A DNA stretch of 64,000 bases from Microbulbifer sp. GL-2 (GCF_007183175.1 NZ_AP019807.1:4460001-4524000), one strand, 5' to 3'. Positions 44,470 through 54,083 are shown, counted from the first letter of the stretch. A program made the numbers and translations. The notes: a model not told the origin generated them from the letters alone.

Positions 44470-44512
44470 TTTATTCCTACAACTATTAAGCAAATAATGA
44501 ATATTTCTTTTT

Positions 44513-45684
44513 TCAACTAAACAAAGGCATTACAGCCTCAATAAAAACAGAACGCTGAAACTCTGGCGTGTATTCATCTTTTATAACTTCCCTACAGCTC
44601 TCTTCATTGATTTCGCCTTTATCAACAGAGTCTAAACAGAAAGAAATTTTTGCAGCCAGATCCTCAGCACAACCCTTGCGAAAAAATACACCGCTTCTCC
44701 CTGCTTTTATAGCTTCAAATTCCGGCATTTGGTTCGAAAAATCATCATGAGTAATAACAGGTGTACCGCATATTAATGAGTGCATGGCCGTCAAACCAAC
44801 CTCACCCGGTGAAACACAGATATCACTTACAGTCAAGATTGGCAACACCACACTATCATCATAGCAACTTCCATAAAAGATCACTGCATTAAGAATGCCT
44901 AATTTATTCGCAAGGTCATATAATTCTCTAAAAGCATTGCCATTTCCAATTAGAACCACCTTAATTTTCAAACTTTTATTTTTTAAAATAAAAACTGCAT
45001 TAAGGAGCAAATCAAGTCGCTTTGCTTTTTCTAAGCGCCCCACAAATACCACCAATTTATCGCCATCTTTACACAAACTTTTACGCAACAGTTTCAAATC
45101 TTCAACTTGAAATTTCCTAATAGTTTGAAGCTGCCCTTGAACATCCAAGGAGTTATTAATCACAAAAAGTTTATTCTTAGGGATACCTGCGGCAGTTAGC
45201 TGTTTAACTCCATGCTTTCCATAAAGAAATAGCACATTCGCTAACCGGTAAAAATTTACCCTGAATTTGCGCTTAAAATAACCTTCATTCCCATATATAC
45301 CATGTGTCCAAAAGACAATTTTTTTTCCCGCTACCCTAGCAATAATTGCACTGATCCACGTGGATATTCTATGCGCCTCCCCCAATACACTATGACCTGA
45401 TGCCTTTTAGATATAGCAAGCCTTAGCAAACCGGTTTGCCAAACACAAAGATTCTTTAAATATAAACTGTGGATTCTTTTCCAAAGCACGCCACCATCAC
45501 CTAGATTCATATTACAATATCTTTTTGGTGTAATTTTGACTTTTGAGTAATCTTCATTAACGTCAGCATAAATTACTACTCGAAACCCATTTTTCACTTG
45601 ATCACTAAGGTGTCTAAATACTGGATATCTATAATGCGCAAATCGATCAGGAACAAGTGCAAGCGAATATTTTGATTTCTTCAT
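44513..45684 (-). CDS. GT4-like glycosyltransferase, frameshifted at a G5 tract
   Basis: The N-terminal frame from the ATG at 45684 (KKSKYSLALVPDRFAHYRYPVFRHL...HQVIVYWG) breaks at the minus-strand G5 run (45379-45383). The rest continues in the next frame as GEAHRISTWISAIIARVAGKKIVFWTHGIYG... through the GT-B C-terminal half (KLVVFVGRLEKAKRLDLLLNA, VCVSPGEVGLTAMHSLICGTPVI-like, with ICVSPGEVG seen). One added G joins the two parts into about 390 residues, normal for GT4. As read, the gene would be split. The start overlaps the previous stop (TAATG). Confidence 0.83.
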
Positions 45685-47990
45685 TAGATCTTAGCAACCT
45701 TAAAGCTCTTTGAAAAACATTCAACTAATGACCCATTAAGAATATCCAGATTCCAAAACGGTCTAATGCCATCATGTGGAAAAAATATCGGCTTTACATC
45801 CTTAATACACGGCAACTCCAAATTAAAATCTACAGGCAACGCCCCGAACCTCTCTAAATACGAGAAATAAATAGGTAGAAAACGTTCTTTGTCAAATGCA
45901 TTAATCTGCTCATAAGGCCAATGCTTGTTTGAATAATACAAGAACCACTCCATCCCTTTTCTCAGCCCTCTGCCATCACGTCCTGTAAAACCCCAAAGGT
46001 CTTCGCCTACCGATTCGGCTATTTGTGCCAAATGAATCCAGCCTTGCAAATTAAAACAACAATAGTGGGCACTTGCAGAGCGCTTTAACTCTTTAGGCTG
46101 GCTTCCATCAGCCTCAAACTGTTCTAGAATACGAAATCGAGAATTACGGAATGTATCATGCAAAAGTTTATAATCATCAAGAAACAAACAAATTGAAGCA
46201 ACCTGCAGATCATAATAAGTCCCATGATTATTACTAGCAGATCGCTCCCCTTTACCTTGATCGCTGACACACAGCCAATTCAAATATTTACCCATCCATA
46301 TTTTTAAATTTTTTAAATCATAATCGCTTATACATTTGTAATTGTGCAATATTCGAACAGCATCAAAGAAATAATACAGATCCTTAAATTCAATAATTCC
46401 AGCACTACTTCCTTTATTTTTATTATGCCCTCTTCTTACCTGCGCGTACTGTAAATGTGGATTCATTGACATCTGAGAATCGAGAAACCAGTTTTTCACC
46501 AATTCAGCAGCATGCCTTCCATAATTGTACTCATCAAATTTTAGGAGTCCTAAAGCAAGTATATATGTGTCATCGAATAAGTGTTGAAGTCTCGTCCGAT
46601 CATAGTCGTCACTTCTTGGATCATATAAATGTGTACCAGGCACACGCTGACCATCACGACGGACATAGGGCAGACCCGGAATTCTAAAAGGGTGTGGCCA
46701 ATAATATGGAGCAGGGTGCCAATAATCACGCCTATTATTGCTTGGTGGCAACGTCTTTTTATGAACAACAGATTGCGGACCACGCTCCAAAGCTTTATTG
46801 GCAGATGAACGAAGGAAGACCTTCAATGAATCGCAGCCACTTTGATCCATACCCTTTTCAGAAAAAATTTGCTTTCCAATTATAGAATTACTAGATAATG
46901 ATTTGAAATCCAAGCCGAGCAAAAGATTAGTGACTGCTTCCATTCTTGCTTCACTGCGTTTCATCCATGACACATTGCTCCCAGCCTTTTCCAAGTGTTG
47001 CTTCCCTGAGTATAATCTCGCCACCCAGCCAGCACTATTGAACTGGCCTACATCAGGTGAGTAGTTAGGACAATCAAGATCCCAAGGCTCTATCGGCCAA
47101 AAATCCCACTTTCCAGGGACTCCTAAACGCCAAAACAACTCAATTTTCGAGCGCCTTCCATAATAAAAAGAATCATTAAATTCTTCCCTAGCATCTCTTC
47201 GAAACAAAATCTGGGGCTCTTCGACTGGTTCAGGGGTAAAGTTTTTATCAAGTAAATCCTGGTTGTTGGTGACACGCGCCATCGGTACTATATGATATGG
47301 TATTTTATAATTGGAAATTACAGAGCGCCGCACAGCATCCCAAGCACTAGCGGTAAGGAAACAGTTTCCATCCCATGGAAGAATCCACTTTGCTCGATTC
47401 CGACCATCTTTCAAGGCTAGATTTCTTGCACCGTTATTATTTATAACATAATTGTTTTTAAACCTCAGCAAGCGCATTCTTATCTGAGCCTGGGAATATT
47501 TACTTAGCCGATTGTATTGAGCACTATAGGGTGCATAAGCAAGGGGGACGCCTTCTATATCTAATTTTTTTTGTTTATACTCATTCCATTCAAAAGGGAT
47601 CCGTACGTAAGGAACCCCGGCCTCCTCAAGCATATCAATAATTCTTTGTTCCTCATCATGGTCAATAATTCTATTTAGAACAAACCTTTTCTCGCAGGCA
47701 AGTAGCTTAGGTTCATTTTCGAGTATAAATTTAAGATTCTTTCTCGATTGACCCTTTTCATGCCTAGGAACTAAATCATTCCCGATTATTCGGTAAAGCA
47801 CGAAAGTATCTGGTTCTTTCGATAATTGAGATCCATTACTAGAAATAGAATTGTCCGCTGTTGGCGCTGGCCTAATACGATTTAGGGGCAAATTTATCCT
47901 GGTGGTTTTTCTCCTTAAGATATATAGAAGAGCACGCCTTATCAATTGCACTCCAGGAATCGTGACAATAAAACTATACAAATTCTGCAA
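45684..47990 (-). CDS. Two-domain protein: unrecognised N-terminal domain plus alginate-lyase-like domain
   Basis: A 768-residue protein. The N-terminal ~300 residues (DTFVLYRIIGNDLVPRHEKG, FVLNRIIDHDEEQRIIDML, NRAKWILPWDGNCFLTASAWDAV) have a glycosyltransferase-A-like feel but no family I can name. From about 420 to 700 it resembles the alginate lyase superfamily (PF05426): YWHPAPYYWPHPFRIPGLPYVRRDG, MNPHLQYAQVRRG, and NNHGTYYDLQ at about 588, which contains the catalytic-type Asn/His. No signal peptide, so it may be cytoplasmic. The start is a TTG with AGAGG seven bases upstream, overlapping the preceding gene by 17 bases. Whether it cleaves or remodels the polysaccharide is unknown. Confidence 0.72.
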   Translation of the reverse strand: MQNLYSFIVTIPGVQLIRRALLYILRRKTTRINLPLNRIRPAPTADNSISSNGSQLSKEPDTFVLYRIIGNDLVPRHEKGQSRKNLKFILENEPKLLACEKRFVLNRIIDHDEEQRIIDMLEEAGVPYVRIPFEWNEYKQKKLDIEGVPLAYAPYSAQYNRLSKYSQAQIRMRLLRFKNNYVINNNGARNLALKDGRNRAKWILPWDGNCFLTASAWDAVRRSVISNYKIPYHIVPMARVTNNQDLLDKNFTPEPVEEPQILFRRDAREEFNDSFYYGRRSKIELFWRLGVPGKWDFWPIEPWDLDCPNYSPDVGQFNSAGWVARLYSGKQHLEKAGSNVSWMKRSEARMEAVTNLLLGLDFKSLSSNSIIGKQIFSEKGMDQSGCDSLKVFLRSSANKALERGPQSVVHKKTLPPSNNRRDYWHPAPYYWPHPFRIPGLPYVRRDGQRVPGTHLYDPRSDDYDRTRLQHLFDDTYILALGLLKFDEYNYGRHAAELVKNWFLDSQMSMNPHLQYAQVRRGHNKNKGSSAGIIEFKDLYYFFDAVRILHNYKCISDYDLKNLKIWMGKYLNWLCVSDQGKGERSASNNHGTYYDLQVASICLFLDDYKLLHDTFRNSRFRILEQFEADGSQPKELKRSASAHYCCFNLQGWIHLAQIAESVGEDLWGFTGRDGRGLRKGMEWFLYYSNKHWPYEQINAFDKERFLPIYFSYLERFGALPVDFNLELPCIKDVKPIFFPHDGIRPFWNLDILNGSLVECFSKSFKVAKI

Positions 47991-49746
47991 CGGGCTGCCT
48001 CTTTAATAGCTTTAAATTATCTATAATAAAAGACATCTCTACTAGTACGGCCTTATATCGTTGACCCACAATTAATTTTTCAATCCGAAATAGTTGATAT
48101 GCAATTTTCAAATATATAAGATTGTATTCTTGAGGTAGCCCAATACGTTTTGCTTTTAACTCCTCAAGCATTTCAAAGAGAAAACCATCATCTGCTCCTA
48201 AAGGCAGTCTTACTCCAACAGGCTCCAAACTCCACTTACCCCAACCCGCCACAAAATAGCTATCATTTCCATCATCAGAAACATATACATTATTGCGCTG
48301 AAGATCTGGATTATAAATATATAAAGGTAAAGATTCCAAAATTTCCATTAACTGAGAGTGGAATTGCATAAACTCATGAAAAATTTTCATTTCCTCGTTT
48401 GAGTCTATCGCCAGTGAAACATTCATAAAAATTTTCTTAGAAAGGCGCTGGTAAAGAAGAGGGTGAGAGGTAATATAGCCCTCCACCAAAGCTGGTGGTG
48501 GCTCACAGACCCAGTGCTCCAAAAGAATATTTTTCTCTGCTTCTTCCCAGTTACTAATAGCCACTTGCTTAGAAACCCCAATAGCAAGCAGTTGAACCGC
48601 ACACTCTTCCACAATAGAAGTGGAAATACTCTCGGGGGCAAGCAAGGCATTACGGCAAACATGTTCAAACAAATATTGCTCATTTGTTATATAGTGGTGA
48701 AACCTTGAATCTAAAACTTGTAATAGTAGTTTTTCATCCTTATCTAGATATACATCACCAAAAATAATACTAAATTTTGCCATTCCTTTTTGAGGTGGAT
48801 CTATCCATTCAACTCGCACATCTTTTAGGTGAGAGTAATTTTTAGGGAGAACATCTTTTATCCATACTTCTCTATTACTCTTCATCAGGAGTTCATTCAT
48901 ACTTATGGATTCTCGAACCTCATCCTTACTGACTTGAACATGCCTAAAAACAAGGGGATCGATCTGCGCTTTCCAGCTCCATAATTTAACACTATCTTTC
49001 ACTATACAAGAGAGATCACTTATGGCACGCCTTAGTAAAATCAATGAAACAATTGCCCCCAAAACACTAGCCGGATAACCCAGCACAAAAGGCATTAAAA
49101 CTACTACAAAACAAATTATAAAGTTGAGAAATGCGAAGAAATTCAAGTAGTCAGACAGCTTCTCACTAACAAAAAGAGAAATATTATTAATAAGACCCGA
49201 GCTTCCCCCTTCCAATATCCATGCTGAAAGAATATATTCTCCAGCAACTGCACAAAAAAGTGCAGCAAGGAGAAAGTAATCCAACCAGGCCAGCAATGAG
49301 AATGCTACAAGGGCAAATACAGCACTTGATAAAACACGGCAAAACACAAAATAGTAACTCTTAAATTGTTTCTCTACCTTGTGAGCAAAGTTAATATCAT
49401 TAGCCTTCGCTACAACCTCAGCACCACCGGAAGTAGTTAATCTATCGGACCAAGCACTGAAACCAAGTCCCATTAAGTGGAATCCAAGCGAAGCTGCTGA
49501 AAGCCCAAAGATCCATAATTGCTTGTCACTCGGATCCATAAAGAACTGAAAATAAATAGGAATTCCGTCAGAACTAGCAAGTAATATAATTTTTAATGGC
49601 AAAATTAAAGCTATAAGACTAAAAAATCTCTCAATCACCGCCAAAAAGACTATACTTATAAGGACTCGGGGCTTGACCCTCCAAAATTCACCAAAAACCC
49701 GGGCATACCAGAGAAAAAATATCTTCGTTTGTTTAAGAAAACCCAT
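47974..49746 (-). CDS. ABC-exporter-like membrane domain fused to a degenerate kinase-like domain
   Basis: A 590-residue protein. Residues about 20-250 hold five or six hydrophobic segments (VLISIVFLAVIERFFSLIAL, WIFGLSAASLGFHLMGLGF, VLSSAVFALVAFSLLAWLDY, FFAFLNFIICFVVVLMPFVLGY) arranged like the membrane domain of an ABC exporter, but no ATPase domain follows. The soluble remainder contains a motif like the catalytic loop of aminoglycoside/choline kinases (LYIYNPDLQRNNVYVSDDG, about residue 479) followed by GWGKWSLEPVG. The usual catalytic His/Asp positions look altered, so it may be a pseudokinase. Function unknown. It overlaps the lyase-like gene downstream. Confidence 0.65.
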   Translation of the reverse strand: MGFLKQTKIFFLWYARVFGEFWRVKPRVLISIVFLAVIERFFSLIALILPLKIILLASSDGIPIYFQFFMDPSDKQLWIFGLSAASLGFHLMGLGFSAWSDRLTTSGGAEVVAKANDINFAHKVEKQFKSYYFVFCRVLSSAVFALVAFSLLAWLDYFLLAALFCAVAGEYILSAWILEGGSSGLINNISLFVSEKLSDYLNFFAFLNFIICFVVVLMPFVLGYPASVLGAIVSLILLRRAISDLSCIVKDSVKLWSWKAQIDPLVFRHVQVSKDEVRESISMNELLMKSNREVWIKDVLPKNYSHLKDVRVEWIDPPQKGMAKFSIIFGDVYLDKDEKLLLQVLDSRFHHYITNEQYLFEHVCRNALLAPESISTSIVEECAVQLLAIGVSKQVAISNWEEAEKNILLEHWVCEPPPALVEGYITSHPLLYQRLSKKIFMNVSLAIDSNEEMKIFHEFMQFHSQLMEILESLPLYIYNPDLQRNNVYVSDDGNDSYFVAGWGKWSLEPVGVRLPLGADDGFLFEMLEELKAKRIGLPQEYNLIYLKIAYQLFRIEKLIVGQRYKAVLVEMSFIIDNLKLLKRQPVAEFV

Positions 49747-49760
49747 ACATATAGTCTCTT

Positions 49761-50624
49761 TTATCGCCGCTCTGCGCCTGCTCGAAATAGCAGCCTCAAT
49801 ATTTCATATAATTCAACCATCCAAATTTGAAGCTGAACAAAAGAAGCAATGGCTCGAAAGTACAATGAATATTCTTTTGACTTTGCAAACCTGATAATTA
49901 CTTTAGCTGGAGGCAGCAAAGTTCTTCCTATACAAAAAAGTTGTAGGGCGAGTGTTCCGCCACCAAACTGGCTACCTTTGATTCTACGCGCCTTCGTGAT
50001 AACTTCCGTCCAGTTGCGGCGAGATCTGTGGCCAACAACGGCACTCTTAGCAAAAATTAACTTTGCTCTTAAAGCAGCTGCACGACGACAAAAATCAACG
50101 TCACCCCCGGAAAAGCTTCGCTCATCGAACCCTCCAAGCAAGTCATTTAAATTTTTATGAAATGACAGATTTGCAGTTGCAGCGTAACCCTGCTCAACAT
50201 AGTAGGACTGAGGAATACCCTTAACCAAGTCATAAATTTCATAAATATTCGGACTTTGTGATTCAGTTACTATTTTTACGTCGCCAGCGATCATGCAATG
50301 ATTATCTTGATTCAGCACACTTTGCTCATCAATTTTCTCCAACCAATCAGGTTCAGGAAGGCAATCCGCATCGGTAAACACAAGCCACTGGCCTTTAGAC
50401 TGCCTGATTCCATAATTTCGGGCCGAATAGGAACCTGGTTTTTTACAACTTATAACCCTAAAATTTTTGGGCATCGTATTAGGGCAAATAAAATCCTTTG
50501 ATCCATTATCTACAAATATCACTTCAAAGCTGTCCCTGCAGATTGTTTGCGCTTCTAAACAAGCTGACAATTTATCAACAAAATGCCATTGCTCAAAGAC
50601 AGGAACGATGATGGAAAACTTCAC
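49761..50624 (-). CDS. Family 2 glycosyltransferase
   Basis: A 287-residue GT-A enzyme: KFSIIVPVFEQWHFVDKLSACLEAQ, VIFVDNGSKDF, KPGSYSARNYGIRQSKGQWLVFTDADCLPEPDW (the DAD metal motif) and GGFDERSFSGGDVDFCRRAA (base-containing acidic motif). No membrane segment beyond a weak C-terminal hydrophobic patch. It lies between the pse genes and the ABC-like gene, so it may add pseudaminic acid or a neutral sugar; donor and acceptor are not predictable. Confidence 0.9.
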   Translation of the reverse strand: MKFSIIVPVFEQWHFVDKLSACLEAQTICRDSFEVIFVDNGSKDFICPNTMPKNFRVISCKKPGSYSARNYGIRQSKGQWLVFTDADCLPEPDWLEKIDEQSVLNQDNHCMIAGDVKIVTESQSPNIYEIYDLVKGIPQSYYVEQGYAATANLSFHKNLNDLLGGFDERSFSGGDVDFCRRAAALRAKLIFAKSAVVGHRSRRNWTEVITKARRIKGSQFGGGTLALQLFCIGRTLLPPAKVIIRFAKSKEYSLYFRAIASFVQLQIWMVELYEILRLLFRAGAERR

Positions 50625-50691
50625 GTGCGCATCTATACCTATACAATCTTAATTAATCCCCAAAGTACTCATCAATAAAATTAGCATGCAT

Positions 50692-51759
50692 TCAAGAATC
50701 AAAACCTTCAACAACCTCCTTGAGGACCGGTGTATTTTTATCAACAGCTACTTTTATTTTCCGCCCAACAATTGAGTTATAAAACTTTGGCGCCATTCCA
50801 AAGCCTGGCCTTACACTACGTATTGAGTCACGGTTAATTATATCCCCTGCTTCGAGGGATTTTACAAAGTACAGTGATCTACGAAATCGAACATTACCCT
50901 GCTCACTCGATTTACGACCATAGTCTACACCCCCCAAAGCCTCCCATGCCGTTTTACTATTCCGGCATAATGCCTGTAATTCTTGAGGCTCAAGTGAGAA
51001 ACTATCATCAGGACCACCGCCATTTCGATCTAAAGTAAAATGCTTCTCAATTATTGAAGCTCCTAAGGCAACACTAGCAATTGCAGTTGTATTATCTAAT
51101 GTGTGATCAGAAAGTCCTGTTACTAGTCGAAACTGTTGTGACATATCAACTAATGTTCTTAAGTTATAGTCACCCGCAGGTGCGGGGTAACCACTAACAC
51201 AGTGAAGAATTGCAAGCTCACTACACCCTCCTTCACGAGCAGCCTCTATTGCTTCCTGAATTTCTTCTTTATCAGCCATACCCGTGGAAATAATCATTGG
51301 TTTACCAGTACTTGCAACATACTTAATTAACGGTATGTCAATAGCTTCAAACGAAGCTATTTTATAAGCTGGCACATCAAGGTCTTCCAGTAGGTCAACT
51401 GCTGTATTGTCAAAGGGAGAGCTAAATATGGTAATACCTAGCTCTCGCGCCAACTCAAACAGAGGTTTATGCCACTCCCAAGGCATATGAGCCTCTTCAT
51501 ATAAATCATAAAGGGTACGCCCATTCCAAAGCCCACCTTCAACCCTAAAATCTTTCGAATTACTTTTCAGTGTAATTGTATCAGGGCGGTACGTTTGAAG
51601 CTTAATAGCATCTGCTCCTGCTAGCTTAGCTTTTCGTACAATTTCAAAGGCTGTTTCAAGTTTCCCATTATGGTTTGCCGATAATTCAGCTATGACATAT
51701 GGTGTATCACATGTAGATATACGTCGCCCTGCAATTGTTATACTCGGAAAATTTTGCAC
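50692..51759 (-). CDS. pseI: Pseudaminic acid synthase
   Basis: A 355-residue NeuB-family aldolase that condenses phosphoenolpyruvate with 2,4-diacetamido-2,4,6-trideoxy-L-altrose to give pseudaminic acid. It has YVIAELSANHNGKLETA, AGADAIKLQTYRPDT, FSSPFDNTAVDLLE and PAYKIASFEAIDIPLI, then a C-terminal SAF domain (FRRSLYFVKSLEAGDIIN). The motifs and pathway neighbours favour PseI over sialic acid synthase. The start is a GTG with AAGGAG six bases upstream, directly after the pseH stop. Confidence 0.95.
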   Translation of the reverse strand: MQNFPSITIAGRRISTCDTPYVIAELSANHNGKLETAFEIVRKAKLAGADAIKLQTYRPDTITLKSNSKDFRVEGGLWNGRTLYDLYEEAHMPWEWHKPLFELARELGITIFSSPFDNTAVDLLEDLDVPAYKIASFEAIDIPLIKYVASTGKPMIISTGMADKEEIQEAIEAAREGGCSELAILHCVSGYPAPAGDYNLRTLVDMSQQFRLVTGLSDHTLDNTTAIASVALGASIIEKHFTLDRNGGGPDDSFSLEPQELQALCRNSKTAWEALGGVDYGRKSSEQGNVRFRRSLYFVKSLEAGDIINRDSIRSVRPGFGMAPKFYNSIVGRKIKVAVDKNTPVLKEVVEGFDS

Positions 51760-52275
51760 TTACCGCTCCTTAAATGTCATATGCCACTCTTTTACTAAAA
51801 GACCAAAGCACACAACGGAATAAAATTGTTTATCAACTTGATACTGATCTCTCAGTACCCCTTCTTTCTGAAACCCAAGACTTCGATGAAAGTTAATTGA
51901 ACGCTCATTATATGATAGAGCTTGACCGCAAATTTTATGAAACTTTAATTCAGCAAAAGCAAAATTAATTGCTAACCGTCCAAGTTCACGTCCAGAGCCT
52001 TTCGCCGCATTTGGTGCGACATAAAAACCCCAATCACTAATGTCGCTATTTTTGATTCGGCTAAAATTAATGAAACCCAAAGACTTCCCATGACTCTCAA
52101 AAATTAATAGAGTTTTTGTGTCCATTTTTGAGCAACGTTCATACCATTTTACATGCTCAGACATACTAATTTTATCCTGAGTATACATGTACTTTCGAAT
52201 ATCAATATGATTACGCCACTCCAAGACCTGCTCTAGGTCAGCCTCAGTCATCCTCCGAATTAAGCTTTTACTCAT
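51760..52275 (-). CDS. pseH: PseH-type GNAT N-acetyltransferase
   Basis: A 171-residue GNAT enzyme that acetylates the 4-amino group of UDP-4-amino-4,6-dideoxy-N-acetyl-beta-L-altrosamine in pseudaminic acid synthesis. It has SLIRRMTEADLEQVLEWRNHIDIRKYMYT, the acetyl-CoA-binding area AAKGSGRELGRLAINFAF and YNERSINFHRSLGFQKEGVLRDQY. It overlaps pseG by four bases (ATGA), which supports coupled translation. Confidence 0.93.
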   Translation of the reverse strand: MSKSLIRRMTEADLEQVLEWRNHIDIRKYMYTQDKISMSEHVKWYERCSKMDTKTLLIFESHGKSLGFINFSRIKNSDISDWGFYVAPNAAKGSGRELGRLAINFAFAELKFHKICGQALSYNERSINFHRSLGFQKEGVLRDQYQVDKQFYSVVCFGLLVKEWHMTFKER

Positions 52276-53381
52276 GAAGAAATCACTCTCCTCATCACCT
52301 CAACCACTCGAGAAGCGCCTAATCCATCCGTAATTTCAGCAGTGCTATTTGACATAGTTTCCAATAAAGAGCTTCCTATAACTTCAGAAATTCTCAGGGG
52401 TAACTGAATCTGAATATCATTTATCTGCCCGATAATTTTTGCCGCACCTAAATTATGCAATGCAGAAGCTCCAAGTCGTTGGTTATCAGCAAGAACAACT
52501 ATAAAAGACGGCACCCCTAAACACGCTCGCTCCCATGAAGTAATACCGCCAGCACCAATTGCTAGGTCACAGTCTGCCAGTTTTCGTGCCATGTCTTTAA
52601 CATCACAGAACACATTAACTTGTAGTTTAGATTTCTTAGCTGCCTGTCTTACATTTTGTAGCCATGGGGAATGCTGGCCCAATACAATAGAAACTTGGCA
52701 ATCTAATGGAAGATTACTTGATTCTAGTGACTTTAACACTTGTCCACTTGCATTATAGTTATCTACCCCCCCCATACTAATCATGATACTTTTGAGCTGT
52801 GAATATGATCTACGGTTTAAACTGTATTCCCTTAGAGCAGCAAACTCAGGGCGTAATAACGCATATTTAGGGCCAATTAAACTTACATTTTGTTTAGGGG
52901 TTAGTGCAGAGTAATCACTTACAACCCTTCCTAGGTTTTGATCGAGAAGAAGATCACAGGTATGGAAACGATCAGCAAGATCATCTATAACCATAAAGTA
53001 GCGAGTGTAAGACTTAACATAGGTCTCCCACGCCCTGTCCAGCCCATAATGGTCAACCACAAGCCAATCTGGCTCGAAATTAGAAATAGCTGCGACAGTT
53101 TGCTCAGCATCTAATTTCCAATCGACACCCGACCAAGAAGCATACTTCAAAGTATCGCTATGTTCTTTACTAGAAATAGATTTGTTTGGCACTTCAAAAT
53201 GGAGGGGAGTTAACTCGAACCCCCGATCCTTGATCAAACCAAATAAATTTCCGGTGTGTTCCCTACAGATAAAATGACAGCTTGCACCATTTTTTTTAAG
53301 CTCTTCAGCAAGGGTGAGACAGCGCATTACATGGCCAGTACCAATTTGTAATGATGCATCAACCCGAAATGCAATCTTCAC
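52272..53381 (-). CDS. pseG: UDP-2,4-diacetamido-2,4,6-trideoxy-beta-L-altropyranose hydrolase
   Basis: A 369-residue GT-B-fold, MurG-like hydrolase that removes UDP from the PseH product. It has FRVDASLQIGTGHVMRCLTLAEEL (with the conserved glycine loop and catalytic-type His), VVDHYGLD, MVIDDLADR, DLLLDQN, GGVDNYNASG and the C-terminal DLAIGAGGITSWERACLGVPS. Somewhat longer than the ~280-residue Campylobacter protein, as is usual in gammaproteobacteria. It begins three bases after pseF. Confidence 0.95.
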   Translation of the reverse strand: MKIAFRVDASLQIGTGHVMRCLTLAEELKKNGASCHFICREHTGNLFGLIKDRGFELTPLHFEVPNKSISSKEHSDTLKYASWSGVDWKLDAEQTVAAISNFEPDWLVVDHYGLDRAWETYVKSYTRYFMVIDDLADRFHTCDLLLDQNLGRVVSDYSALTPKQNVSLIGPKYALLRPEFAALREYSLNRRSYSQLKSIMISMGGVDNYNASGQVLKSLESSNLPLDCQVSIVLGQHSPWLQNVRQAAKKSKLQVNVFCDVKDMARKLADCDLAIGAGGITSWERACLGVPSFIVVLADNQRLGASALHNLGAAKIIGQINDIQIQLPLRISEVIGSSLLETMSNSTAEITDGLGASRVVEVMRRVISS

Positions 53382-53384
53382 CAG

Positions 53385-54083
53385 TCATTCACCCTTTTCT
53401 GCAAGCGCAGCCTTGAACATCCATTCTGCTCGCTTCCAGTCCTCTAGAGTATCAATATCTTGTACTAAGTGTCTTGGGAGTCGTACTGGGATTGAGTTGG
53501 GTGAAAATATCATCTTCTCCGCAAGCCAAGCATTTACTCTACCCCAGTAAAATTGACCTGCATCGTGGTAGACTTCTTCCAAGTCTTGAGATCGAGTATT
53601 GGAATGCTCGGGGTAGACCATCTCAACTTGAGTTGTATTCTTGAGCCGAATTGCTCTCTGAATAGGAAAGCTATAACTTGTTACAGAAAAAGCATAATCA
53701 GCATCAGAATTATCCAATGACTTCAAGGCGGTACTAATATCGCTTGCCCTTACGAATGGTGCGGTTGCATAAAGACAGCAGATATATTTTACATCCGTAT
53801 ATTGGTTTTGAAGCCATTGAAGAGAATGGCGAATAACTGGTATCGTACCGGTATAGTCATCGGATAACTCTGCTGGCCGAATGAACGGCACACTCGCTCC
53901 ATAAGAGATAGCCGTTTCTGCGATTTCAGGGTCATCAGTTGAAACAATGACTTGGTTAAAGCACCCACTTTTTAATGCGGCTTCAATCGACCAAGCTATC
54001 ATTGGCTTACCGCCAAACTCCTTTATATTTTTACGTGGAATTCTTTTACTTCCACCACGTGCAGGGATAACTGCAAAGTTCAT
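53385..54083 (-). CDS. pseF: Pseudaminic acid cytidylyltransferase
   Basis: A 232-residue CMP-sugar synthetase that activates pseudaminic acid with CTP. It has the nucleotide loop FAVIPARGGSKRIPRKNIKEFGGKPMIAWSI, VIVSTDDPEIAETA and an acidic metal site near the C-terminus (HLVQDIDTLEDWKRAEWMF). It overlaps pseC by four bases (ATGA). Confidence 0.95.
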   Translation of the reverse strand: MNFAVIPARGGSKRIPRKNIKEFGGKPMIAWSIEAALKSGCFNQVIVSTDDPEIAETAISYGASVPFIRPAELSDDYTGTIPVIRHSLQWLQNQYTDVKYICCLYATAPFVRASDISTALKSLDNSDADYAFSVTSYSFPIQRAIRLKNTTQVEMVYPEHSNTRSQDLEEVYHDAGQFYWGRVNAWLAEKMIFSPNSIPVRLPRHLVQDIDTLEDWKRAEWMFKAALAEKGE

